From contig NZ_CP014167.1 of assembly GCF_001685395.1 (NCBI RefSeq), forward strand, positions 4,472,001 through 4,536,000: DNA of 64,000 nucleotides. Reading direction: 5' to 3'. The notes beneath the pieces are model-generated. The model worked only from the letters and a program-made list of their open reading frames with translations. It searched no databases and was not told the origin of the DNA. Shown here one piece after another: positions 54,952 through 63,887 of the stretch (its first letter is position 1; the number at the start of each line of letters is the position of its first letter). A program made the position numbers and the translations under genes. The stretch comes from Paenibacillus yonginensis. Lineage in GTDB: Bacteria; Bacillota; Bacilli; Paenibacillales; Paenibacillaceae.

Positions 54952-56367
54952 GTGCAGAAGACAAAAATCATATGTACACTTGGCCCTGCTTGTGACGAAC
55001 CGGATGTATTGAAGCAGATGATCCAGGCAGGCATGACGGTTGGACGTCTGAATATGGCACATGGCGAACTGGAGGATCACGCCAGAAGAATCGCAGGTGT
55101 ACGCCGGGCGGCGGAGGAGCTGAACACGTTTGTCCCGCTGATGATGGATATTAAAGGTCCGGAAATCCGGATCGGCAAGCTGAAGGAAAGTACGGTTATG
55201 CTGGAGCCGGGTGCTGCGATTACGCTGACCACGGAAACGATAGAAGGGGATGCCGAGCGGGTCTCCGTCAATTATCCGGATATGCCAAAGGTGGTAAAGC
55301 CGGGCGATAGAGTGCTTATTAATGATGGGTTGATTGAGCTGCATATCGTCAAGGTGGACGGAACGGAAATGCGGGCCAAGGTGATCAGCGGAGGCCCATT
55401 GAAACCAACCAAAGGAGTTAACCTGCCAGGAGTAAGGACGACGCTGCCGGGTGTTACCGAGCGGGATGTTCGGCATATTCATTTTGGATTGGAGCAGGGC
55501 ATTGAAATGATCGCGGCTTCCTTCGTCCGCCGGGGAGACGATATTCGCGAAATTCGAAAAATTCTGCAGGAGCACGGCGCTGCTCATGTTCAGATTATCT
55601 CTAAAATCGAAAATGGAGAAGGCATCGACAATCTCGATGATATTATTGAGGCTTCGGACGGCATAATGGTAGCCCGCGGCGATTTGGGGGTGGAGGTTCC
55701 GGTAGAGGATGTTCCGATGCTGCAGAAGGAAATGATTGAGAAGTGCAACTTTGCCGGCAAGCCAGTCATTGTCGCTACACACATGCTGGAATCGATGCAG
55801 GTGAATCCGCGTCCGACACGCGCCGAAGTCGGCGATGTATTCAACGCTGTCATGCAGGGCGCCGATGTCGTGATGCTGTCCGGCGAATCGGCGGCGGGCA
55901 AATATCCCGTCAAGGCCGTTCAGACGATGGCGACCGTTGCCAAGAAAGCGGAAAGCGTCCTGAACTATCAGGAACAATTCAACCGAAAAAGAATGCAGCA
56001 TCCGTCCGATATTACCGAGGTCATCAGCCAAAGCGCCGTAAATGCCTCGCTTGAACTGAAGGCTGAAGCGATAATTGTATCGACCGAAAGCGGGTTTACG
56101 GCACGGATGGTCTCCAAATACCGGCCGGAGGCGCCGATTATTGCCGTTACGCCGCAGCGGCACGTGCTGCCGCAAATTTGCCTTCTTTCCGGGGTCATTC
56201 CGGTTCTGGGCGACAAAGTGGAGACAACGGATGACATGTTCGAATCAGCGATCCGCAATGCGCTGGCCACCGGTTATATTCATAAAGGAGATACAATCGT
56301 CCTTTCGGCTGGGCTGCCGGTCATGCAGGCCGGTACAACCAATCTGGTGAAGGTGCAGAAGATTTAG
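54952..56367 (+). CDS. pyk: Pyruvate kinase paralogue with altered cation site
   Basis: 471 residues from a GTG at 54952 (AAGGAGG 9 bases upstream; the TTG at 54943 overlaps the RBS). PEP + ADP to pyruvate + ATP. Catalytic features are kept: Arg32 and Asn34 (GRLNMAHG), KGPEIR, KIENGEG, MVARGDLGVEVP, MLESMQVNPRPTRAE. The monovalent cation ligands usually Ser36 and Thr67 (Escherichia coli PykF numbering, which aligns without gaps here) are Ala36 and Ile67, and ATQMLESM is ATHMLESM. The C-terminal PEP-utiliser-like domain of the main Bacillus enzyme is absent. Probably a second, specialised pyruvate kinase. Confidence 0.88.
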   Translation: MQKTKIICTLGPACDEPDVLKQMIQAGMTVGRLNMAHGELEDHARRIAGVRRAAEELNTFVPLMMDIKGPEIRIGKLKESTVMLEPGAAITLTTETIEGDAERVSVNYPDMPKVVKPGDRVLINDGLIELHIVKVDGTEMRAKVISGGPLKPTKGVNLPGVRTTLPGVTERDVRHIHFGLEQGIEMIAASFVRRGDDIREIRKILQEHGAAHVQIISKIENGEGIDNLDDIIEASDGIMVARGDLGVEVPVEDVPMLQKEMIEKCNFAGKPVIVATHMLESMQVNPRPTRAEVGDVFNAVMQGADVVMLSGESAAGKYPVKAVQTMATVAKKAESVLNYQEQFNRKRMQHPSDITEVISQSAVNASLELKAEAIIVSTESGFTARMVSKYRPEAPIIAVTPQRHVLPQICLLSGVIPVLGDKVETTDDMFESAIRNALATGYIHKGDTIVLSAGLPVMQAGTTNLVKVQKI

Positions 56368-56385
56368 GAGATATGAATTTCATGC

Positions 56386-56994
56386 TTGGCATGGATCGGA
56401 ATGTTTGCCTTTATCGGGGCAACGGTCATTCAGCTGATTGATTTTCAGTTTGCAAGCCTGTTTCGGGAAATAGATCCGGCAAGCAATTATCTGATGAGTT
56501 ATTTTATTGCTGCTGCAGGCGCCGGGACTGCGGTCATGCTGTTATTGGGCCGGTTTAGTTCAGGCACGGCATACGGCTGGAAATTGGGAGGAGGATATGT
56601 ACTCATCGGCCTATCTGCAGCCGGACTCACGTTTCTTAGGCAGGCGGCGATGCCGGTTCCGGTTGCTGTGCTGATGTGTGGGTTCCTTCTTGGTATCGGT
56701 AATGGGATGTTCTTGATCACTTTTAATTATGCCCTGCAAAAAGAAACCCCTGCCAGCATGACCGGACGCATATTTGGCATTCAAAATACCGTACTCAGCG
56801 CTGTGCTAATTGCGGCTCCGCTGTTGGGAGGAACGCTCGTGCAGACGCTGGGGGCCCGCCTTACTTTTACGGTTGCGGGGTGCTTTCTTTCTGCCGTTGG
56901 CCTGGCGGGTATCGGCTGGGGTCATCGGTTCTGGTCACGGTCTTCATCTGCCGCTTCGGCCGCGTCTCTTGTTAACCTCGAGGAAAGAGCATAA
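56386..56994 (+). pseudogene. C-terminal half of an MFS transporter
   Basis: 202 residues covering about six membrane segments, with GFLLGIGNGMFLITFNYALQ and TGRIFGIQNTVLSAVLIAAPLLGG, characteristic of the second half of MFS drug-efflux-type permeases. The first half is missing: upstream sequence is the end of pyk. An RBS (AGGAGATATG at 56367-56376) leads into another frame that stops quickly, so the open frame begins only at a TTG at 56386. This looks like a deletion remnant, although a six-helix protein cannot be excluded. Confidence 0.65.
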
Positions 56995-57037
56995 ATGCAG
57001 TTCAACTGGTGAGCGGGACGCCGTGAGAAAAGGACGG

Positions 57038-57084
57038 AAAAGGAATAACAGGAGCAGGCAGCGCCCGCTCCTGTTATTCCTTTT
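57038..57084. terminator. Bidirectional terminator
   Basis: AAAAGGAATAACAGGAGC / GCTCCTGTTATTCCTTTT, perfect 18-bp stem with an 11-base loop. Serves the MFS remnant and the opposing small gene. Confidence 0.92.
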
Positions 57085-57118
57085 ATAATGAATTGTTGCT
57101 GCCTCTTTCGCCAATCGG

Positions 57119-57247
57119 CTATTTGTTGGTCCCGTGCCGTTTGGTCGGCAGTACGGCATTAGGAGTGCCTTGGCCCCTCTTTTTGTTCCGTTCCTGATTC
57201 TTCTGGTGCTGCCGCACTTTCTCCACAAACTCATGCGTGCTGTCCAT
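57119..57247 (-). CDS. Small DUF4023-like protein (42 aa)
   Basis: Starts MDSTHEFVEKVRQHQKNQER and continues NKKRGQGTPNAVLPTKRHGTNK. GAAGGAGGGG lies 5 bases before the ATG at 57247, and the longer upstream frame lacks a site. The pattern [TNS]EFVxKxxxxQxxxERNKxxxGxGxPxxxLPxKxH is what I associate with DUF4023, small basic proteins of spore-forming Bacilli with unknown function. Monocistronic, ends at the bidirectional terminator. Confidence 0.75.
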   Translation of the reverse strand: MDSTHEFVEKVRQHQKNQERNKKRGQGTPNAVLPTKRHGTNK

Positions 57248-57410
57248 GGCTGCCCCTCCTTCCCTGAATAAGAATCCCCATTTACTATGCCCTCTTAGCT
57301 GAAAAATCATGAACGAGCGTCACAAAGTCGAGCTTCTCTGGGTTAAGGAGGCCTGATCCGCGTTGATCTTGTCTTCAATGATCCACATAGATCCACATTG
57401 ATCATGGCTC

Positions 57411-57450
57411 TTCATTGATCTTCATTGATCTTCATTTTTCTTCATTTTAG
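57411..57450. repeat. Short tandem repeat upstream of katA
   Basis: TTCATTGATC twice (57411-57430) followed by TTCATTTTTC and TTCATTTTAG; related AGATCCACA/TTGATC words lie at 57378-57402. Ten-base period, close to one helical turn, so it may be a phased binding region or bent DNA. Confidence 0.6.
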
Positions 57451-57517
57451 TCTCAGGATCATTCATGTTTCTTTCATTTGCCCTTCATGATTAATGAGAG
57501 CAATGATGTTAGAATCA

Positions 57518-57538
57518 AATTTAGATCAAGTCTAAATT
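57518..57538 (+). promoter_or_regulatory. Perfect dyad upstream of katA
   Basis: AATTTAGA-TCAAG-TCTAAATT, an 8-5-8 perfect inverted repeat 23 bases before the katA ATG. The overlapping TTAGAAT (57510-57516) resembles a PerR half-site (TTATAAT/TTAGAAT). Operator identity is not proven. Confidence 0.5.
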
Positions 57539-57560
57539 CACGCGATGAGGTGTTCATAAT

Positions 57561-59024
57561 ATGGATCAAAGATTGACGACAAATCAAGGCGCGCCGGTGG
57601 GCGATAACCAGAATTCCAGAACGGCAGGCAGACGGGGACCGGCGCTGCTGGAAGATTATCATCTGCTGGAGAAGCTGGCGCATTTCGACCGGGAGCGTAT
57701 TCCGGAACGTGTCGTTCATGCCCGCGGAGCCGGAGCACATGGAGTTTTTGTAACGGAAGCGGGGATGGGGGCTTATACACGAGCCCACTTCCTTCAGGAA
57801 GCTGGCCGCGAAACACCGGTGTTTGTCCGTTTCTCGACGGTCATCAATTCGGCGGGATCGCCGGAAACGGCCCGCGACCCGCGCGGATTTGCCGTGAAAT
57901 TTTATACGGAGGAAGGCAACTATGATATCGTCGGCAACCATCTGCCTGTATTCTTTATCCGCGATGCGCTGAAGTTCCCGGATATGGTGCATTCACTGAA
58001 ACCTTCCCCTGCTACGAATGTGCAGGAGCCTGGGCGGTATTGGGATTTCATGACGTTATCGCCGGAATCGACGCATATGCTGACCTGGCTGTTCTCGGAT
58101 CATGGAACACCGGCGAACTACCGGGAGATGGACGGTTTTGGCGTTCACGCCTTCAAATGGGTGAACAGCGAAGGCAAAGTCACTTACGTGAAATATACAT
58201 GGAAGTCGAAACAAGGAGTTCGGAATTTATCAGCGGAAGAAGTTGTGGAAGTGCAGGGTAAAGATTTCAACCATGCCACACGCGATTTGCATGAACATAT
58301 CGCCGCAGGTGATTTCCCGCAGTGGGAGCTGCATGTGCAGCTGATGCCGGTGGAGGATCTGGATCTCTGGAGTTATGATCCGCTGGACCCGACCAAGGTA
58401 TGGCCCGAGGAACATTACCCGCTAATGAAGGTGGGTACGATGACTTTGAACCGTAATCCGCAGAATTTCTTCGCCGAGGTTGAGCAGGCGGCATTCTCGC
58501 CAAGCGCGACCGTACCGGGGATCGAGCCGTCCGAAGACAAGCTGCTGCAGGGCCGCCTTTTCTCTTATCCGGATACGCAGCGCTATCGTTTGGGCGCTAA
58601 TTATATGCAAATTCCGGTCAACTGCCCTTATGCGCCAGTGCGGAATCATCAGCGCGATGGACAGATGAATGTGAACCAGGACCCTTCGCCGATCAATTTC
58701 GAGCCAAATAGTTACACGGACAACGTGAAGGAGGATCCGGCTTACAGGGAAAGCGTCATGCCGCTCAGCGGGCAGGCCGGACGGGAGAGAATTGAGAAGA
58801 CGGATGACTTCACACAAGCTGGAGAGCTGTACCGCAGCTACACGGATGTTGAGAAGGACCATCTCATCAGCAATATCGTAGACGACTTGAAGCAGACGAA
58901 TGAGAAAATTCAGCTTCGGGCGATTTGCAACTTCTTCCGCGCAGACATGCAATACGGCATGCGGATTGCCCAAGCGCTGGGTGTTGACATCGGAGGGTTT
59001 ATGCCTTCCAACATGCCGCATTAA
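57561..59024 (+). CDS. katA: Catalase (monofunctional haem)
   Basis: 487 residues, small-subunit catalase. Motifs: catalytic His in VVHARGAGAHGVF, RFSTVINSAGSPETARDPRGFAVKFYTEEGNYD in part with the active-site Asn region GNHLPVFFIRDA, and the proximal-Tyr region RLFSYPDTQRYRLGANY. Decomposes hydrogen peroxide in the cytoplasm. GAGGTG upstream of ATG. Single gene with its own terminator and a dyad in the leader that may bind PerR or another repressor. Confidence 0.95.
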   Translation: MDQRLTTNQGAPVGDNQNSRTAGRRGPALLEDYHLLEKLAHFDRERIPERVVHARGAGAHGVFVTEAGMGAYTRAHFLQEAGRETPVFVRFSTVINSAGSPETARDPRGFAVKFYTEEGNYDIVGNHLPVFFIRDALKFPDMVHSLKPSPATNVQEPGRYWDFMTLSPESTHMLTWLFSDHGTPANYREMDGFGVHAFKWVNSEGKVTYVKYTWKSKQGVRNLSAEEVVEVQGKDFNHATRDLHEHIAAGDFPQWELHVQLMPVEDLDLWSYDPLDPTKVWPEEHYPLMKVGTMTLNRNPQNFFAEVEQAAFSPSATVPGIEPSEDKLLQGRLFSYPDTQRYRLGANYMQIPVNCPYAPVRNHQRDGQMNVNQDPSPINFEPNSYTDNVKEDPAYRESVMPLSGQAGRERIEKTDDFTQAGELYRSYTDVEKDHLISNIVDDLKQTNEKIQLRAICNFFRADMQYGMRIAQALGVDIGGFMPSNMPH

Positions 59025-59049
59025 TCGGACAGAAGATGATAAGCAACCA

Positions 59050-59087
59050 AAAAAAGATCAGGCTGGAGGGGCGGCCTGATCTTTTTT
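59050..59087 (+). terminator. Terminator of katA
   Basis: AAAAAAGATCAGGC / GCCTGATCTTTTTT stem of 14 bp, ten-base loop, ends in six Ts. Confidence 0.92.
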
Positions 59088-59489
59088 GCTTCTGTGGGGA
59101 GAATGCGGGGAGAACTGCCGTTGCCGGGGAGCAACAGGCAAAGTGAAACGGGGAACTGCAGCGAGGAGCTCCTGGCTGTAGCCGAACGTGAACGATCCGA
59201 AACCCGGGTTGTTAATCAGCTTTTCTAATATTGTTAGATAAACTAACATATAAATGCCTGTATATGAAGTTATAGTAGCATACGAATCCAGGCAATTCAT
59301 TTATTTTCTACAAAAGGAATCGACAAGGATTATTCGCTGCCGGCTTTAAAAGACGTAAACGTCCTTATTCCGCTTAGGTTGACGCCTCCTACAGCAGGGG
59401 AATAAGATAGATATAACTTTACCGGGGATCCGGGACAGGTTTTGATCTTATAATCTGACATATATATTACATAGGAGGCGATGGTTAGG
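59088..59489. other. Gene-less region with an orphan operator-like dyad
   Basis: TGTTAG-ATAAA-CTAACA (59232-59248) is a perfect 6-5-6 palindrome of the TetR/MarR operator kind, 240 bases upstream of the S9 peptidase. No regulator gene is next to it, and minus-strand frames over it are not convincing. Before the peptidase gene, TTTTGA...TATATT with a 17-base spacer (about 59439-59467) may be a weak promoter. Confidence 0.45.
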
Positions 59490-61484
59490 ATGACGGTAAA
59501 ACGCAGGGTTACTTCAGAGGATTTATATGAATTGAAATGGGTTGCGGGGTTAAGCGTAAATCCTGTAACCGGAGAAGTGGTGTACGGGGTCAAGAAAGTC
59601 AATCAGGAGCGGACAGGTTACCTGACGCATTTCCGCAAGCTGGACAAGGAAGGCCGCGATCAGGTTTATACCTCCGGAGAAACGGATGGCGCTCCGGTCT
59701 GGTCGCCGGACGGAACCAAGCTCGCTTTTATCCGAAAATATAAGGATCATCCGCAAATCTGGGTGATGCCGCAGGCCGGGGGCGAAGCCGCCGTACTGAC
59801 CCAAGCGCCTCACGGTGTGGAAGGTTTCGTCTGGTCGGCCGACAGCCGGTCCTTGTTCTTCAAACAGCCTGTGGGGGGACCGGAAGAGGTCAAAGCCGAA
59901 GACAAACCTAACCGGGTTGTCGTCAGCAAGCGGACCCAACCGAAATTCGACGGCAGCGGCGAATGGGACGGCCGTTACCGTCATCTGCACCGCATCGGCC
60001 TGGAGGATGGAGTGATCCGCCAGCTGACAGAGGGCAGCTTTGATGTCGGCAGCTTCGCCTGTTCCCCGGATGGGGGCAAGCTGGCTTTTACGGCCGTAAT
60101 CCTTGACGATCCCCAGGCAGACCCAGATCTGGAACTGACGAATGATCTGTTTGAGTTAGCGGTGGAAGGCGGCTCGCCGCGCCGGTTAACGTCTTCGCAA
60201 TATGATATTCATCAGGTTGTTTATTCACCGGATGGTCAGGAGCTTCTCTTCCTGGGCGACGATCTTTCCTACAGCAACGCTACACTGGTTCAGCTCTACC
60301 GGATGCCGGCCGCCGGCGGGAAAGTCGCCTGTGTAACCGCTGGGCTTGATCTGATGATTTCAGCGGCGGCAGTAAGCGATATGCGGGGCGGCGCCTTCTA
60401 TAAACCTGTGTTCAGCCCTGACGGGAAACAGGTCTACACGCTTGTTACGACTAAAGGCAGTGTACACCTGTACAGCTTTGCCCTGGACGGCAGCCGTGCC
60501 CCGGAAGCTGTAACGCAAGGGGAACGCGATCTATTCGGGTTCGCGGCAGATCCGGCTTCGGGAACCTTTATTATTGCCGCCGCAGATGCTCTGCAGCCGG
60601 GAGATCTGTTCCGTCTCGACCCGGTGACGGGGGAGGAGACACGCCTTACGGAGCTGAACAAGGAACTGCTGTCCGGGCTGGAATTGAGCGAGCCGGAAAA
60701 CTTCTGGTTTGAGGCCTCCGATGGCGAGCAGGTTCAGGGCTGGATCATGAAGCCGGCGGGCTTCGCGGAAGGCGGCAAATATCCGGCGGTACTGGAGATC
60801 CATGGCGGCCCACATGCCATGTACGCGCACACCTTTATGCATGAGTTCCAGCTGCTGGCCTCTCAAGGCTACGCGGTTGTTTACAGCAATCCTAGAGGCA
60901 GCCATGGCTATGGCCAGCTGTTTGTTGATGCCTGCCGGGGCGATTACGGCGGCCGTGATTATCAGGATCTGATGGAGCTTACGGATTATGCGACGCAGCA
61001 ATATTCTTTTATAGATGAGAACCGCTGGGTCGTAACAGGGGGCAGCTACGGCGGATTTATGACCAACTGGATCGTGGGACACACGAACCGTTTCAAGGCC
61101 GCCGTCACGCAGCGTTCCATTTCCAACTGGATTTCCTTCTACGGCGTCAGCGATATCGGTTACTTCTTCACGGAAATGGAGATCGGCGGAGGCAATCCTT
61201 GGGAGCATACCGAAATGCTTTGGAAACATTCCCCGCTGGCTTATGTTCAGCAGGTCGAGACCCCGCTGCTTATTCTGCATGGCGAAGAGGATTTGCGTTG
61301 TCCAATCGAGCAGGGCGAGCAGCTCTTTACGGCGCTCAGACGCCTTGGCAAAACGGCAGAACTCGTCCGATTCCCGGGCGCCAGTCATGACTTGTCACGG
61401 ACAGGCCGCCCTATTCTGCGGGTGGAGAGACTGAACCGGATTGCCGGATGGTTTAATCAATACCTGGAGAACGTATCAATATAA
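59490..61484 (+). CDS. S9-family serine peptidase (acylaminoacyl-peptidase/prolyl oligopeptidase type)
   Basis: 664 residues, cytoplasmic. N-terminal seven-bladed beta-propeller with WD40/TolB-like repeats (about 30-390; TSGETDGAPVWSPDGTKLAF in part, FSPDGKQVYTL), then an alpha/beta hydrolase domain (about 400-660). Triad: Ser in GGSYGGFMTNW, Asp in HGEEDLRCPIEQGE, His in GASHDLSR. The ATG at 59490 is preferred (AGGAGG 11 bases away) over the one at 59481, which is 2 bases from it. YuxL-like; substrate peptides unknown. Confidence 0.9.
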   Translation: MTVKRRVTSEDLYELKWVAGLSVNPVTGEVVYGVKKVNQERTGYLTHFRKLDKEGRDQVYTSGETDGAPVWSPDGTKLAFIRKYKDHPQIWVMPQAGGEAAVLTQAPHGVEGFVWSADSRSLFFKQPVGGPEEVKAEDKPNRVVVSKRTQPKFDGSGEWDGRYRHLHRIGLEDGVIRQLTEGSFDVGSFACSPDGGKLAFTAVILDDPQADPDLELTNDLFELAVEGGSPRRLTSSQYDIHQVVYSPDGQELLFLGDDLSYSNATLVQLYRMPAAGGKVACVTAGLDLMISAAAVSDMRGGAFYKPVFSPDGKQVYTLVTTKGSVHLYSFALDGSRAPEAVTQGERDLFGFAADPASGTFIIAAADALQPGDLFRLDPVTGEETRLTELNKELLSGLELSEPENFWFEASDGEQVQGWIMKPAGFAEGGKYPAVLEIHGGPHAMYAHTFMHEFQLLASQGYAVVYSNPRGSHGYGQLFVDACRGDYGGRDYQDLMELTDYATQQYSFIDENRWVVTGGSYGGFMTNWIVGHTNRFKAAVTQRSISNWISFYGVSDIGYFFTEMEIGGGNPWEHTEMLWKHSPLAYVQQVETPLLILHGEEDLRCPIEQGEQLFTALRRLGKTAELVRFPGASHDLSRTGRPILRVERLNRIAGWFNQYLENVSI

Positions 61485-61552
61485 ATAAAATGGAAAAGTA
61501 AAGTCCGCTTGGAGGAGATCAGTCTCAAGCGAAGTTCCTGATGAATGTGAAA

Positions 61553-61585
61553 CTGCCGGGCGTCTTCCGGCAGCTTCTTTATTTT
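61553..61585 (+). terminator. Terminator of the S9 peptidase gene
   Basis: CTGCCGG / CCGGCAG stem, seven-base loop, T-rich tail (TTCTTTATTTTT). Confidence 0.8.
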
Positions 61586-61632
61586 TGGAGCAGGGACAGC
61601 GTTTTCAAGCTTGAAAAGGCTCTTGCACACCA

Positions 61633-61660
61633 TTGACTTTGCGGATGGTTGCTATATAAT
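61633..61660 (+). promoter_or_regulatory. Promoter of ade
   Basis: TTGACT (61633-61638), 16-base spacer, TATAAT (61655-61660), 34 bases before the start codon. No purine riboswitch can fit in this short leader. Confidence 0.75.
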
Positions 61661-61694
61661 TTGTCAAAATAACGAGCAGAAACGAGGAATGGCG

Positions 61695-63524
61695 ATGGAG
61701 ACAAAACGCAGGCAGGAGCTGTACGAGGTCAGCGGCAGATTGGCGAAAGTAGCCCTTGGCCGGGAGAAAGCGGATCTGGTGGTTCAGAATGGCACCCTGG
61801 TCAATGTGTATTCCGGTGAACTGCTGGAGCACACCGATATCGCCGTTGCAGGCGGAAGGGTGGCTTTCGTCGGAAAGGCCGGGCATACGATCGGACCGGA
61901 TACGAAGCTGGTAGACGCTGAGGGGCGCTTTCTGGTTCCGGGACTGATCGACGGACATATGCACGTCGAGAGCACGATGATGACGGTCACCGAATTTGCA
62001 AAGGCCGCGCTGGCCAAAGGCACGACGGCTGTATTCATGGACCCCCATGAAATCGCCAATGTATTCGGGAATGAAGGGGTAGCCTGGATGCATGAGGAGG
62101 GGCAGGGGGTTCCGCTGAAGGTATTTACCACCTATCCCTCCTGCGTGCCGGCTGCGGAAGGTCTGGAGGATGCCGGCGCCTCTCTGGAGGTGGAAGACAT
62201 CGAAGCCGGGCTGCGCTGGGAAGGGGTTGCAGGACTGGGTGAGGTGATGAATTTCCCTGGCGTTGTTTATGATGACCCGAAGATGAAAGGCGAAATCGAG
62301 GCAACGATCAGGGCGGGCAAGACGGTTACCGGTCATTTTCCAAGTGACGATCAGCAGATGCTGCAGGCTTATATCGCTTCGGGGGTAACGTCCGACCACG
62401 AAACGGTTACCCGGGAACAGGGGCTCGCCCGCGTGCGGTTAGGCATGAATTTGATGATCCGCGAGGGCTCGGCCTGGCAGGACGTGAAGGAAGTGATCAA
62501 GGTGGTCACGGAGGATCATGCGCCTACAGGCAATATTACGCTGGTGACGGACGACGTCTATCCGCAGACCCTGGTCGATAAAGGACATATCAACCATGTC
62601 GTGCGCCGGGCCGTTGAGGAAGGGGTAGACCCGGTAACGGCCATTCAGATGGCTACGATTAATACGGCGAGATACTTTAATATGGAACGGGACCTCGGGG
62701 CCATCTCACCGGGAAAATGTGCGGACATCCTGCTCGTTGATGACTTGCAGCAAATGGTTCCTTCGCTTGTCATTGCCGATGGAGCCGTTGTTGCTCGGCA
62801 GGGGCGCATCGTCATTCCGTTCCCGTCTTATGTTTATCCGGAGAAAGCCCGGCAGTCGGTACAGCTGGCCCGGAAGCTGCGGCCGGAGGACTTTCGACTG
62901 CGCAGCAAACGGACAACTGCTGGAGCAGGGGCAGGAGCAGGCGGCACTTCGGTTGTAGGAACAACCCGGGTGAAGGTGATTCAAGTGATTGAGAACAGCG
63001 CCCGGACGGCCTCGGCGACAGCTGAGTTAACGGTGAAGGACGGTTACATCCAGCCGGACCCGCAGCAGGATGTCCTGCTGCTCGCCTGCATTGAACGGCA
63101 CAAAGGCTCGGGTGATATTTCCCTTGCGTTCGCCAAAGGCTTCGGGTTGAAAGAAGGTGCCGTTGCTTCAACCGTAGCGCACGACAGTCATAACCTGCTC
63201 GTCATGGGCACAAATGAAGCGGACATGGTATTTGCCGCCTCCAAGCTGGCGGAATGCGGCGGCGGCATGATTGCCGTCAAGGACGGCAAAGTGCTGGGCC
63301 TGGTCGAAATGCCGGTAGCCGGACTGATGTCCGACAAACCGCTGGACCAGGTGGTGGAAGAGGTTCGTGGGCTTGAAGCGGGCTGGAAGGAGCTTGGCTG
63401 CACAATTCATGCTCCATTTATGACCTTCTCTCTGATCGCGCTGCCTGTTATTCCGGATCTGCGCATCTCGAACCGCGGCCTGGTCGATGTAACGACCTTC
63501 CGGCTTACGGACGTGGAGTTATAG
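61695..63524 (+). CDS. ade: Adenine deaminase
   Basis: 609 residues from the ATG at 61695 (GAGGA 6 bases upstream). Converts adenine to hypoxanthine in purine salvage. Amidohydrolase barrel with metal motif VPGLIDGHMHVESTMM, AVFMDPHEIANVFG, TGHFPSDDQQMLQAYIASG, and VTDDVYPQTL, plus the AdeC C-terminal domain (DSHNLLVMGTNEADM, ISNRGLVDV). An Ala/Gly-rich loop (about 437-452, TTAGAGAGAGGTS) is inserted before the C-terminal domain. Monocistronic. Confidence 0.94.
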   Translation: METKRRQELYEVSGRLAKVALGREKADLVVQNGTLVNVYSGELLEHTDIAVAGGRVAFVGKAGHTIGPDTKLVDAEGRFLVPGLIDGHMHVESTMMTVTEFAKAALAKGTTAVFMDPHEIANVFGNEGVAWMHEEGQGVPLKVFTTYPSCVPAAEGLEDAGASLEVEDIEAGLRWEGVAGLGEVMNFPGVVYDDPKMKGEIEATIRAGKTVTGHFPSDDQQMLQAYIASGVTSDHETVTREQGLARVRLGMNLMIREGSAWQDVKEVIKVVTEDHAPTGNITLVTDDVYPQTLVDKGHINHVVRRAVEEGVDPVTAIQMATINTARYFNMERDLGAISPGKCADILLVDDLQQMVPSLVIADGAVVARQGRIVIPFPSYVYPEKARQSVQLARKLRPEDFRLRSKRTTAGAGAGAGGTSVVGTTRVKVIQVIENSARTASATAELTVKDGYIQPDPQQDVLLLACIERHKGSGDISLAFAKGFGLKEGAVASTVAHDSHNLLVMGTNEADMVFAASKLAECGGGMIAVKDGKVLGLVEMPVAGLMSDKPLDQVVEEVRGLEAGWKELGCTIHAPFMTFSLIALPVIPDLRISNRGLVDVTTFRLTDVEL

Positions 63525-63539
63525 AAGACAGAACAACAA

Positions 63540-63576
63540 AACCGCCGATCTTTCCTAATGTGGAAAGGCGGCGGTT
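63540..63576. terminator. Bidirectional terminator between ade and the small membrane protein
   Basis: AACCGCCGATCTTTCC pairs with GGAAAGGCGGCGGTT (one internal mismatch); T-rich on the minus strand. Confidence 0.75.
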
Positions 63577-63628
63577 ATCTATATTGTTTCATATATAGTT
63601 AATATGTGATATGGCTTGCATTTAAGGT

Positions 63629-63736
63629 TTAGTGCGTTTGTTGTTCGAGTTGATCTTCTTCTTTGAATATCTTTCCGCAGAAAATGCCAATTACTATGAA
63701 GCTGACAGCCACCAAAGCAGACATAAGAATCATCAT
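63629..63736 (-). CDS. Small single-span membrane protein (35 aa)
   Basis: Reads MMILMSALVAVSFIVIGIF followed by CGKIFKEEDQLEQQTH: one transmembrane helix (about 5-22) and a charged cytoplasmic tail. AAGGAGTG lies 12 bases before the first ATG (the second Met at 63733 is also possible). Its frame ends before a strong terminator. A perfect Fnr-type box and a matching -10 (TTATAG, 63845-63850 on the minus strand) lie upstream, suggesting induction at low oxygen. Such small proteins often accompany terminal oxidases, but I cannot assign a partner. Confidence 0.55.
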   Translation of the reverse strand: MMILMSALVAVSFIVIGIFCGKIFKEEDQLEQQTH

Positions 63737-63871
63737 GTCGAATCTTCACTCCTTCTTTATCTTCTTCCTTATCAGTACGAACCTCATAATCGGTACATGT
63801 TCCATCATACTGGAATCCCGAATCCCCCGCATAGCCCGTTTGGGCTATAAAATTCCTTCAAAATTGAACGT

Positions 63872-63887
63872 TGTGAGGCAGATCACA
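63872..63887. promoter_or_regulatory. Fnr/Crp-type box 1
   Basis: TGTGA-GGCAGA-TCACA, perfect match to the TGTGA-N6-TCACA consensus. Centre 63879.5. On the minus strand a TTATAG -10 lies 32 bases further, the spacing of a class II Fnr promoter toward the small membrane protein. Confidence 0.7.

Noticed and set aside
59058..59300. An 80-residue minus-strand frame downstream of katA
   Set aside because: It covers the katA terminator and lacks a ribosome binding site or recognisable motif.
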